From: Chara braunii
Taxonomy: Eukaryota > Streptophyta > Charophyceae > Charales > Characeae
DNA length: 26,105 nt
Assembly: GCA_003427395.1 (NCBI GenBank)
Contig: BFEA01000137.1
Coordinates: forward strand, 2,192,084-2,218,188
Direction: 5' to 3'
Shown here: piece by piece, positions 18,321 to 26,105 of the stretch
How positions within the stretch are numbered: position 1 is the stretch's first letter
Layout: each line of letters begins with the position of its first letter
Program-made: the position numbers and the translations under genes
The notes under the pieces: model-generated
Told to the model about the DNA's origin: nothing
Databases searched by the model: none
The model's input: only the letters and a program-made list of their open reading frames with translations

Positions 18321-18683
18321 TCCGATAACTTTCCGACGCGGAAATCGGATAGGCGTCACGCGTGAGACTTAATATAAGACCACACTGACGCAGGGCTAAC
18401 TCATATCGACTCGCAATACAAGCGCACGCAAACGGTCACAATGATGGCGTACCATGTAGTACCCATACTCGTGCGGTCCTTGTTAATCTCGAGGGTCGCA
18501 TTCGACACTCGAGTGTCGGCTGACACGCGCCTTGAGGGTTAATCTCTTGACGCTGGACAACCGCCATGCGCGGTTGAAGACCACACACCCTCTTCTGCAC
18601 TCTGTGCAGAGTGGGTGGTACACAGGTCCATACCTGTGGTGACAGTCGCTTCTTACTTCCCTGGAGATGAGCTCCACTCCAGG
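18321..18683. other. cluster of seven hairpins or palindromes in ~360 bp
   Basis: In order: TCCGA..TTTCC/GGAAA..TCGGA (18321-18349); palindrome TCACGCGTGA (18356-18365); perfect palindrome CGACACTCGAGTGTCG (18503-18518); CAACCGC-CATGC-GCGGTTG (18558-18576); CACCC..TCTGCAC-TCT-GTGCAGA..GGGTG (18586-18617); CACAGGT-CCAT-ACCTGTG (18621-18638); CCTGGAG/CTCCAGG (18660-18683). It begins just outside the candidate LTR. A structured RNA, a recombination target, or remnants of palindromic elements are all possible. Confidence 0.55.
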
Positions 18684-18699
18684 CCTGGGCGGAAGTCAA

Positions 18700-19550
18700 G
18701 GGGATTGACTTTGACGGCTGCCACGGACTACAACGTCAAATCAGAAAAACTCTAAAAAGCAAGGGTAAAAAAAAACTCCCCCTTTTCTCTCCGGACACAA
18801 TCTGGTTAACCCTTATGCACAATTACAGTAGACCTTTCAAATACTCAGAGCACTTATAAATATATGAGGGTTAGTTATATAGGACGATCACTTCTCACAG
18901 TTACAGTGAGGCTCCTCTCATCCATATATGTATGTAATCGCAGGCAGTCACATCCAAAGTCCGACCTACAAACGCACATGCAATCACATCAAAGGTTCAT
19001 CCAGAAGTCCACACACTACACGGGGTCAACTTCAACCATTCCTTGCACTCATTCCCCTCGCTTTAGCCATACAAGCCTCACTCGTGCAACTCTTAAATAA
19101 GTACTCAGTACTTTTGTTGGATCACCATTCAATAAAGTACGGGTGAAAACACAACAAAACAGTTCAATCACAAGGTTAAAGCCTTTAGGTTGAGTGGCAG
19201 GAGTGAATTGGAGTTGAATCGTAAACCGACGAATCGACAACCGACCTGTTATCAGTGATAACAAAACATGATCCTCAAGGGACCAAGCTGAATCTAATCC
19301 TGAACTTGAATCAACCGATCAAGAGGATCTGTAACACATGATAGGTCAATGCCCCAAGCTAAACCTATAAGTCAATGAAGAGTAATCCCCACGTCATGAT
19401 TTTACCCAAATCATCCTAGTTAACTATATCTAAGCCTATCTCTAGGCAAGTGTCTAAAGAAAGGTAGACTCATGGCGAAATTTCCCCTATTCAGAGTGGA
19501 CTACAAGAATCGTCACCTGTCAAAATATAATCTATCTCCTTTAAACTAAG
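18700..19550. other. no gene recognised; two perfect short palindromes
   Basis: AAGTACT-C-AGTACTT occurs near 19099 and TGTTATC-AGT-GATAACA at 19247-19263. Open frames here (for example 18928-19146) have no recognisable domain. Confidence 0.35.
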
Positions 19551-20140
19551 AAAATTTGGGCAGCGCTTCCCGTAGGAAAAGTGTCTTTCCAAAATTTGTT
19601 TAAGTCCATATATGAAAGCAGAAATAATCTCTAACTCTGGAAAGTCAAATTTTGTCTAACTCCCTGAATTAGTAAAAATTTGGGCAGCACTCCCTTTAGA
19701 AAGAGGGACTTCCGAGATTTATACTAAGTCAGAACGAGCTCAGAAAACAACTTGAGTTGAATTTAGACAAGATTTAACTAACTTCTTAGTTTTGCTGAAA
19801 TTTCGAAAGCACTCCCTCTAGAAAAGTGTTGTTCCAAAATTTATACAAGGCTAAGTTCAGAATTTGAGAATAACTTTGACTTCTCAAAGTTCAATTTTGT
19901 CTAACTCCCTGAATTAGCAGAATTTTGGGCACCACTAACTTCTAAAAATGAGACTTTCCAGATTTTTACTAGGTCAGATATAAAGAAAAGACAAGTTGAA
20001 CTTTGACAAGTCGAAAATTAATAAAGAAAAGACAAGTTGAACTTTGACAAGTCGAAAATTGACTAACTCTTTGAATTTGTCGAAATTTCGACAGCTCTTC
20101 CCGTAGAGAAAGTAGCTTGTCAGGATTTATACAAAGCCAA
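19550..20140. repeat. ~122-bp tandem array, five units
   Basis: The landmark ATTTGGGCAGC or ATTTCGAAAGC begins at 19554, 19678, 19800, 19922 and 20095. Units share CACTCCCTCTAGAAAAGTG-like, CCAAAATTTATAC-like, AAGTCAAATTTTGTCTAAC-like and TCCCTGAATTAG words. The last interval is longer mainly because of an internal 41-bp duplication. Confidence 0.8.
19980..20061. repeat. near-perfect 41-bp duplication
   Basis: 19980-20020 and 20021-20061 (both starting ATAAAGAAAAGACAAG) differ at only the last base. This is far more alike than the surrounding units, so it is a recent event. Confidence 0.9.
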
Positions 20141-20159
20141 GTATAAGAAACGATCCCAA

Positions 20160-20255
20160 AAAATGCAAGAATTGACCTAAGTAAAAAAAACCTAGCTCAG
20201 AAAATGCAGGAATTGAAACTAAAGCTCAGAAAATGCAGGAATTGAAACTAACTCC
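20160..20255. repeat. ~28-bp tandem units (AGCTCAGAAAATGCAGGAAT)
   Basis: AGCTCAGAAAATGCAGGAAT followed by TGAAACTA occurs twice in tandem, with a looser related unit (AAAATGCAAGAATTGACCTA) just before. Confidence 0.75.
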
Positions 20256-20454
20256 TATAGCTCTAGCACGTGGCGAGCGACTAAAGCAACTACCTATCAA
20301 ACTGAAACTCAGACCAAGTAGTAAACTCACTCAGTCACATGCAAACCAAACGACAAGGTAAGTACTCTCATCAGCCCCAAGTTCATTCCATATAGATAGT
20401 TTATGAATCTTTTAAGTCATTGAACTCTTATTTCCCTCTTACATAAGACATAGG

Positions 20455-21076
20455 GCTGGACCATTCGCCATGGAAACAATGTCCAGCTTGCCTTTAAGAT
20501 ATACACGAACAGGTTGCACAACTACTTCTCTCTTCTTTTTGGCATCTGAGTAGGTCATTCGCCATGGAAACAATGCCTAGCCGCCCTAAGCCGTTTAATA
20601 TCCAAAATTTAGTATTTCTCTGACTTTGTTTTCAAAAAGGAAAGCAAATATGGGCAGGGGACTGAACCATTCGCCATGGAAACAATGTTCAGCATGTCCA
20701 GACTATTTCCATTTATACTTCGTATTTTTTCCTTTCTCTTCTTCATGATATGACTTAACGCTGGACCATTCACCATGGAAACAATGCCCAACTACCAGTT
20801 CACATGCAAATATATATAAAGTATTTTCCCTTTATACTCAGTTTAACTTACGTGCGTGGTTTTCAGGCTAAACCATTCACCATGGAAACAATGCTTAGCC
20901 TTAGACCAGAAATTCTCCCTCAGAATAAACAAGAACTTAAACTCCTTCAATCAGGCAACCCCCCAGAGTTAACTAGAGCAACTAGGTCATTCACCATGAA
21001 AATAATGCCTGGTTCCTTTAGAAAACAGTCAAATGACACAGCCCCGAGCCATTCACCATGGAAACAATGCTCAGGC
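20455..21076 (+). repeat. seven-copy hairpin family with conserved 20-nt core and covarying arms
   Basis: The core CATTCRCCATGGAAACAATG occurs at 20462, 20556, 20668, 20767, 20874, 20988 (two loop changes) and 21050, spaced about 65-115 bp. CATT and AATG inside the core pair, enclosing a 12-nt loop that holds CCATGG. Outside the core, after one unpaired C or T on the 5' side, the arms vary between copies yet mostly remain complementary: GCTGGA/TCCAGC, TAGG/CCTA, CTGAA/TTCAG, a weaker CTGGA/CCCAA, GGCTAA/TTAGCC, CTAGG/CCTGG (one G-T pair), and GAG/CTC with CC/GG. Spacer DNA is not obviously conserved. It is not a CRISPR array: spacing is irregular and arms differ. Function unknown. Confidence 0.85.
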
Positions 21077-21265
21077 TTTGGTTGACCCTTCCAAACGCAT
21101 GCAAGATTACCTTCCTCCCACCTTCCCCCAGTTTATCCCTTTGTCTGCTTTTAACCAAAATAAAGAAGAAACTTAGGCTTCACTCTCACACGTTACTTCC
21201 ATTCAGTCTGATTGGATCCTGAAGAGAAAGCAAAAACCATAGGGACAACCTCATGCATACAACAG

Positions 21266-21718
21266 TCATACTGTAGGGGGATAAACAAACATGGGTGGTC
21301 GTAGATTGTACAAATGGAAATGGTTTACCTGACGATTCCCTGCCTCCAGAACTCCTCCTGAGTTCCGGCAGAGCTCCCGCAATTGGTGGGTGGACTCCCC
21401 ACAGAGTCTTGACGCGGACCTACGGGTTGCAATCCCGCCTGCCGCCTTCTTCTTGTAACCAAGGACTAGACTGAGATTTAGAAGGGCAGAAAGAGATAGA
21501 TTTGAGACTCTCAGATCCAAGAATGGGGCTCTCAGTCTGGCAAGAGAGGGCATTATAATCTTGGATCGCCTGAGGGCCCCGCAATGATGGCCAATCTGCA
21601 GCAGCTCGGTCAAGCCCCGGATCAACTTGTTAAGGTCCACTCTCTGCCGAGTCTTCAATTTCGCAGCAATAGCCCCCTTTACAACTACTCCTTCAAGCTC
21701 TATCCCTCTTTTAATGAC
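21266..21718 (-). pseudogene. open minus-strand segment, retroelement-like but unassigned
   Basis: The frame is open for about 150 codons after an upstream TAA, with no convincing ATG start. It contains GVVVKGAIAAKLKTRQRVDL, NKLIRGLTELLQIGHHCGAL and a Leu/Ser-rich helix-like stretch. A donor-like sequence (CGTCAG|GTAAAC) lies near its end at about 21327. The complementary + frame at 21584-21796 is also open, so strand assignment is uncertain. No family recognised. Confidence 0.3.
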
Positions 21719-21904
21719 TTAGCCAAGCTATGGTCAGACACGTATCTATCTACCCCACGGCTGAATTTGCGGTGCTTCAACCAGCCGAGTGAATAGTGCG
21801 CTGGTTAGCGTGCAAATCTGCAGTCTCTGCCACTGGCCTCACTCCAAGGCTATCCATAGGCTGGCAATGCACCGCCCGATAAACAAACATTCATTCACAC
21901 TACT

Positions 21905-22430
21905 TTGGTTGTTGTGGGTGACGGTATTTTAGCCAGCAGGTACGTCTCCAGGCCTTTGAAGCCTGTTCCCTTCTCTTTACTGTTCCATCACAGTCAGGTC
22001 GTTCGACAGTATAATCGGTTGACCAACCATCAGGTGAACCTGCAGGTTCACAGTCAGTCTCATACCAGTCTATTCATGCCCCTGCCCACAGGTAAGTGCA
22101 CATTCCCTCTCCTTGTGCTTTATTTGAAACGCAGGCAAGATGAAGCCCAACTCCACGAAAGGCGCGACACACTCACTTATCGCGTGCTACAACAAGGGTA
22201 GCAACTACATACAGCGCAGCAACAGCTTGACGCCACAGCAACATAGGTTTGAAGACCCACAACTACAACTGCAGTCCGTTAGTACGACAGTTTGTGCACT
22301 GTCTGCATCTGTAATAACCCTGACTAAAGCAGCTATGAGCTTCTTTCCTGTCGACTCCCATAATAAACAGGCGTGTGTCCTCGTATCTAATCATCCTCCC
22401 AATTACTTTTACTCCATAGTCGTGCACTAG
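21905..22430 (+). pseudogene. coiled-coil gag-like fragment with a possible 43-nt intron
   Basis: One + frame reads QVVRQYNRLTNHQVNLQVHS, then after 22092 LKRRQDEAQLHERRDTLTYR and VLQQG, a TAG at 22199, then QLHTAQQQLDATAT and another TAG. The Gln/Leu/Arg pattern fits a coiled coil of the kind at Gag N-termini. 22092-22134 also has the form of a tiny intron (CACAG|GTAAGT ... AACGCAG|GC). Removing it would join to the frame that stays open to 22430. Both readings cannot hold at once. Confidence 0.35.
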
Positions 22431-22902
22431 CCTGACACACCACACCCATCTGCTGACCCAAAGGAACGTTGTGCACTCCCAGGACATAAGACTAACTACC
22501 GAGACGCCGCTCTGTCCAGCTCCTCGGGCTGCAGACAACCCGCCCACTCTTCTGGCTAAGAGCAGCATGCTCCCGCTGCACTGGCTGTGACTAGCACGCT
22601 CTTGCCCCCTTCTCTGTCCTGAGTGCACGTGCATTCTACCCCTGCGCACATTCGTTCCTCTGCGTGCTCACCTCCTCTCATGTGCATCTGCCCGTAAACG
22701 GGGGCAAATTCATTCACAGTGGGAAGGAGGGAAGTTACACGCCAAATCGAATATGTAGGGGGCCAGCCGCATCCGATGATCGGCGCAGGTAAGCTTCCAA
22801 CCCCACGGTCGTTTTCACACTACTGCAATCGGTCGGGTGGGCAAAAAAGAGCCGAACGAAGCCACCGTAGCAATTCGGCCAGGTGCGCGTCCTTTTTACA
22901 GA

Positions 22903-22922
22903 TTCGCTCGGAATCGAGCGAA
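22903..22922. other. perfect hairpin TTCGCTCG-GAAT-CGAGCGAA
   Basis: Eight-base perfect arms with a 4-nt loop. Shares GGAATCGAGYGA with the hairpin at 23229-23256. Confidence 0.7.
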
Positions 22923-23006
22923 AATCCTCGCTCTTCTCCTCTTTACTGTGCAGCAACCTTCCTTTGTAGCGCCAACTGCACTTCTTGAACCCGACTTGCG
23001 TTGCAG

Positions 23007-23024
23007 CGGCCCTACCAGGTAAGC
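23007..23024 (+). other. splice-signal cassette, shortened (12-nt)
   Basis: GCGTTGCAG ends at 23006, followed by CGGCCCTACCAG and GTAAGC. The 12-nt segment resembles the end of cassette B (CGGCGCTACAG), and pyrimidine-rich DNA follows, as after the other cassettes. Confidence 0.35.
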
Positions 23025-23228
23025 CTTTCCCTCGCAACTCTTCCCCCCCCCCCAATCTCTTCTACTTAGCTCCTTCAGTCACGCGCGACATCTGCCCTTC
23101 TCGTTCAGAGCGCTTCACCCTCACGCGCAGCCCATCATCGATAGAACGTCAAAAACAACGATTCACTGGCCGAACTAACGCTCCCATTCAACTCGCAACG
23201 GCCAAGAACCCCCAGTCACTACTTTTCG

Positions 23229-23256
23229 TCACTTGATTCCGTTAGGAATCGAGTGA
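23229..23256. other. 12-bp-arm hairpin
   Basis: TCACTTGATTCC, loop GTTA, GGAATCGAGTGA. Eleven of twelve positions are Watson-Crick pairs; the remaining position can be a G-T pair. Confidence 0.75.
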
Positions 23257-23259
23257 GAT

Positions 23260-23860
23260 ATCGTTTTCTCACTCCCATCACTGCCAGCTCCTGCCATGAT
23301 CCGACGCACTCTCTCTCACCTCTACCTCACTCCACACTCCACCTTTTGCCCGTCCGCTTTTACCATCGGAATCGTCTGGGGCTAAAACGCCCGGGACACC
23401 TTTCCTCCTGCCCAAATCCGTCCTGCAATGGACGAGCTACACCCCTTCTCCATGGCAGTTCCCTCCGAATGAACCCGGCGTGGATTCGCGCCCAGGTTCA
23501 TTCGCTCTACTAGTCCCCCTCCAGCCTTCAACGCTGCTCCCCCGTTGCTCCCACTGCTGATACGGCATCCGGGCTGCCCCCGTTGTCCTTGTCGCCCGCC
23601 TGCTACCTCCTCCGCCTCCACTCTCCGTTCGCTATGTCCGAATGCACCCCCCCCCCCGAGCCCATCCAGATTCACTCACCTATCCTCCTTCCTCCCCGTC
23701 TGCGCCCGATCCCTGCCTTAGCACCTCCAACTCCTCTTACCATTCTTCCCTTCTACTCCCCGCCATCCTCGATTCTTCCTACCTCGAATGCATCCGGTGC
23801 GCAAACGCGCCCGGATCCCTTTCGCCATTCGCCCCTCCGCCTGCCTTAGAGCTGGCCCGA
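23260..23860 (+). other. pyrimidine- and proline-rich gag-like low-complexity region
   Basis: All three + frames are Pro/Ser/Leu-rich, with ATG at 23634 beginning MSECTPPPEPIQIHSP. Style and strand bias match the 5' parts of the gag-like frames at 6040-6500 and 13200-14016, and it likewise follows a splice-like cassette. No domain is visible. Confidence 0.3.
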
Positions 23861-23939
23861 CCGTCGCCCCGCAGTCCGCTCTTACTCGGACTGTGTCGCC
23901 CCGACCGAGAGAAACATATCCCCAAAAAAAAAGATAACC

Positions 23940-23960
23940 GCGGGGCTCTGGCCACCCCGC
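23940..23960. other. GC hairpin GCGGGG/CCCCGC
   Basis: Six-base perfect arms between the A9 run (23924-23932) and the T10 run (23971-23980). On the minus strand the order is U6 remnant, A10, hairpin, T9. Confidence 0.6.
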
Positions 23961-23970
23961 CACTTATACC

Positions 23971-24045
23971 TTTTTTTTTTGCGAGAGCGGGGGCCGTGCT
24001 AATCTTCTCTGTATAGTTCCAATTTTAACGGATGTCCCGAAGGAC
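23971..24045 (-). pseudogene. U6: 3'-truncated U6 snRNA copy with A10 tail
   Basis: The minus strand from 24045 reads GTCCTTCGGGAC (the U6 5' stem-loop), ATCCGTTAAAATTGGAAC, then TATACAGAGAAGATTAGCA with the invariant ACAGAGA box and AGATTAGC segment, then CGGCCCCCGC. Homology ends where the U6 internal stem-loop should begin and is followed by A10 (23980-23971). Differences from the canonical core include a T for G after GGAAC and CACGG for CATGG. U6 forms the spliceosome catalytic core; this copy lacks the internal stem-loop and 3' end, and no TATA box is evident about 30 bp upstream, so it is most likely a processed pseudogene. Confidence 0.85.
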
Positions 24046-24069
24046 TTTTTGACCGGGTCAGCGCCCCGC

Positions 24070-24085
24070 GTCCTTTCGGTATCCG
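24070..24085 (+). other. inverted U6-5'-end-like motif
   Basis: GTCCTTTCGGTATCCG resembles the first bases of the U6 copy (GTCCTTCGGGACATCCG) but lies on the opposite strand, head to head, 24 bp away. Confidence 0.35.
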
Positions 24086-24262
24086 TGCGGCCCTAATCCC
24101 TCCGCGAATCTGGCCTCCTTCCGAGGCCGGATTCCGGCGCCTCACACAGCCTCCACCCTCCGGAGGCACAACGTTTGGCCCATCAAAGAGGCTCAGTCCT
24201 GATGCTATCGGCTGACCCCGGCAGGTACTGCCCACCTGCCGTAGCGGGTAAGGCACCTGCTG

Positions 24263-24439
24263 ATGGGTATAGCCCCCGCATGTTCCCTTGTTGGAGGCTT
24301 AAGCACGAATGTGGCTGCTATGGAGTTCCTCAAAACATTACAATGGGCTAACTTCAATGCGGCCACGAAAACTACTTTTCGCTGCATTTCAGGCAATCCT
24401 GCAAATACAACGTACCCTCACGTCGTCCCGCGTCCCTGA
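24263..24439 (+). CDS. possible 58-residue ORF, unknown
   Basis: ATG to TGA, with MGIAPACSLVGGLSTN, then EFLKTLQWANFNAATK and CISGNPANTTYP. Composition is more protein-like than its neighbours, but nothing supports expression and no family is recognised. Confidence 0.15.
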   Translation: MGIAPACSLVGGLSTNVAAMEFLKTLQWANFNAATKTTFRCISGNPANTTYPHVVPRP

Positions 24440-25220
24440 ACGGGATGCGGTAAATAAAACAGAAAAAAAAGGGGAAGTAAAATAACAATAAAATAAAAAT
24501 AGGAACAGCGGGGCTGCTGGCGCCTCGTCACTCCCGCGGATCGGGCCCGCCGCCGCGCCCGTAAACAAAATCGAGGGGGATGGCCCCGCAGGCCCTCAAC
24601 CCCTCAGGCTTTCGCCTCATGCTACGTTGCTGCCGCCGCGCCGACGCCCGCTGACCTTGATCCCTGAACCTCTGTAATAACAGTCCGTTGTCGAAACCTA
24701 CATGGCTATGCCCAAGCCTGAGACCAGCGCCCGCCGAGTATCATACAAGGCAGTGCGGCGCAGAGCTATGGGCCAACAAACCGGTCGTGCGGCTCCCAGG
24801 GCCCGCGCCGGCTTGCTCATACCGGGCCATAATTGCCCTACGCGCCATCCTACGACACCCCGTTCCCCGCACGAAATCGCACCATCGCTGCCAATGCCGT
24901 CGTCGAGGTCGTTCTCCATACGCGCGCAGGTCTCGGTCAAACATACCACTAACCAAAAATACCCCTAATTCCCGCTTAATCAAATATAAATAAGTATTAA
25001 TAATATTATTAGACAAAACGACCGATATCCGGCTGGCTTTACGATCAACAGCGAAAAAGAATCACGCACGCCTTAAACCTGCGCGCCCACACACTCTCTA
25101 CTCTAGTCAACCACCCAGTCAACGTAAATTACAGACGTGGCCGCGCCTAGCGCAATATACTTAAACACTAAACCAAAACCATTTTCTGCCACTTGCGAAA
25201 ACCAGGGCGGATATCCTTGT
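24440..25220. other. no gene recognised
   Basis: GC-rich to about 24960, then AT-rich. Overlapping open frames at 24688-24993 occur on both strands, are Arg/Pro-rich and match nothing known. No RNA gene was recognised. Confidence 0.35.
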
Positions 25221-25224
25221 AAGG

Positions 25225-25530
25225 GTATTTGCACCGACACCGCGAGGTACAACATACCTCCACCTGCGGGAGCTGTCACCATCTCTTAGGTGGGTGTATC
25301 CCTGCTGAGCTACCGACCCACGTACGAAGGCTTTTACATGCAATCGCAGAGGTAGGCCAGCCGAGGGCATTTTCTCGATCGCCGTAGCATAGGCATACGC
25401 GCGGTAGAACGCCTTAAGACAGACCCGTATGTCGTGCCCCGAGGTGCTAATTCCCCGGACCGACTACCTAATCAGGTCGACTTTCTCGGACAGTCTTCCA
25501 CGCTTAGCTAACCATGACAATGACTCTATG
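25225..25530 (-). repeat. diverged copy of part of the candidate LTR
   Basis: Aligns with about 17955-18205. Shared landmarks are ACATACCTCC/ACTTACCTCC, CGGGAG-TGTCACC, GGTGGGTRTATCCC, GAGYTACC, GCAATCGCAGAGGT, CCAGCCGAGG, TTTCTCG-TCGC-GTAGCATAGG, then a looser tail. Minus-strand reading of both copies contains GGTAGCTCAGCAGG or GGTAACTCGGCGGG, close to a Pol III A box, but the B-box region (GGTGACARCTCCC) is weak. Confidence 0.6.
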
Positions 25531-25807
25531 TTTCCTTTGTTGACCTTATGAAAATGCCAGAGTCAAGCCCTTAGTAATCTCTTATTCTTTTCAAAAGAAG
25601 TCCCAGATAAATCACTCCCTAGGTACCGACCAGCCTACGATCTCACTTACAAATATCTCTATACATATAAAGGAAAACGCGGGTCTCGCGTGACGGTCCC
25701 GCGCGAAACCCGGTTCCCTGGTGTGGGACTCGTGGCAGGCCCAAGGGCGGACTGCGTGCCGGTTCGGTGAGGCCGGAGAGTTGAGTCGGGTTACCTGCGG
25801 GTGGCCA

Positions 25808-25838
25808 ACGGTTTTTTTTTCGCTACCGTTTTTTTTCG
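25808..25838 (+). repeat. two ACCGTTTTTTTT-like units
   Basis: ACGGTTTTTTTTTCGCT and ACCGTTTTTTTTCGCGC lie in tandem. Confidence 0.55.
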
Positions 25839-26019
25839 CGCCTCGCAGGAGGGGGGTTGGTGTCGGCGTGAATTTATGAATAGGCTCTTTGTTCTTCCAT
25901 GATGCGGTCGGCCATATTGAACTAGGTAGTGTATAATTCCATGTTCTAGCCGAAGATTCATTGGATGTTGCTCGTCCTATCGATGGAAGTAGGATGGCGG
26001 GAGCCGCGAGGTCGGATCG

Positions 26020-26075
<56 letters not shown>

Positions 26076-26092
26076 ACACACACGCGCGAACG
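26020..26092 (+). repeat. (CT)n(CA)n microsatellite
   Basis: A short CT run followed by about 30 CA dinucleotides with a single TA interruption. The Cys/Val frame on the minus strand is an artefact. Confidence 0.95.
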
Positions 26093-26105
26093 ATTCATTC
26101 CGATT

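Noticed and set aside
18483-18677. Possible zinc-finger-like Cys/His pattern on the minus strand
   Set aside because: Spacing fits no known zinc motif and the sequence is better explained by the hairpin cluster.
19040-19146. Fragment resembling the N-terminal edge of a Ty3-type reverse transcriptase (LLNKYSVLLLDHHSIKYG)
   Set aside because: Too short, and neither upstream nor downstream reverse-transcriptase motifs follow in any frame.
20455-21076. CRISPR array
   Set aside because: Repeat arms vary, spacing is irregular (about 65-115 bp), the context is eukaryotic and no cas genes are present.
23971-24045. Functional U6 gene
   Set aside because: The internal stem-loop and 3' end are missing, an A10 tail follows directly, and no TATA box is visible upstream.
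24240-24310. tRNA-like sequence (GTAGCGGGTAAGGC)
   Set aside because: No convincing anticodon arm or B box. Resemblance is limited to a D-arm-like word.
24688-25016. Overlapping frames of 83-101 codons on both strands
   Set aside because: Open on both strands in GC-rich DNA, Arg/Pro-rich, with no recognisable domain or conserved start.
25612-26079. 155-codon minus frame
   Set aside because: Starts in the (CA)n tract (Cys/Val repeats) and has no recognisable domain downstream.

Overview
This is eukaryotic nuclear DNA. I find no intact host gene and no bacterial operon structure. The window is packed with microsatellites, minisatellites, dispersed repeats and decayed transposable elements. 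Hints of a green-lineage (plant or alga) genome are a primer-binding site matching the 3' end of tRNA-Asp, the 5' stem of a U6 snRNA copy, and degenerate TTTAGGG-like telomeric motifs. None of these is decisive, and other protists cannot be excluded.

Layout. Positions 1-6000 hold several diverged copies of a compound repeat family: pyrimidine tracts, GTCTG minisatellites, (TAA)n tracts always on the + strand, and short cassettes bracketed by splice-like signals (TACTAAC, AG, then GTAAGT). Positions 6290-8530 carry a broken gag-like frame, then about 2.5 units of a ~490-bp repeat that may derive from a retroelement protease. A ~515-bp inverted-repeat element (8529-9043) interrupts the third unit. 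Positions 9300-10520 are G-rich, with poly(A) blocks and an exact 10-bp GTTAGGGGCR array. Positions 10583-10925 look like a dead Ulp1-type (C48) peptidase fragment. Positions 11560-12215 are a coding-like ~255-bp tandem repeat.

Positions 13000-14016 are an interstitial telomere-like patch and a proline-rich gag-like N-terminus on the + strand. Positions 14017-18296 read as a decayed LTR retroelement on the minus strand. It has a candidate 681-bp LTR, a tRNA-Asp primer-binding site two bases inside it, a leader, and a start-proximal reading frame followed by degraded protein fragments. Hairpins crowd 17759-18683. Positions 19550-20140 are a ~122-bp tandem array. Positions 20455-21076 hold seven copies of a 20-nt core flanked by short arms that differ between copies yet stay largely complementary; this is the most striking signal in the window. 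Positions 21266-23860 have more retroelement-like fragments with splice-like signals. A 3'-truncated U6 snRNA copy with an A10 tail lies at 23971-24045 on the minus strand. Positions 25225-25530 are a second diverged copy of part of the LTR, and the window ends in a (CA)n tract.

No set of genes here works together as a pathway. The common thread is repeated insertion and decay of mobile elements, plus hairpin families that may be functional or mobile.
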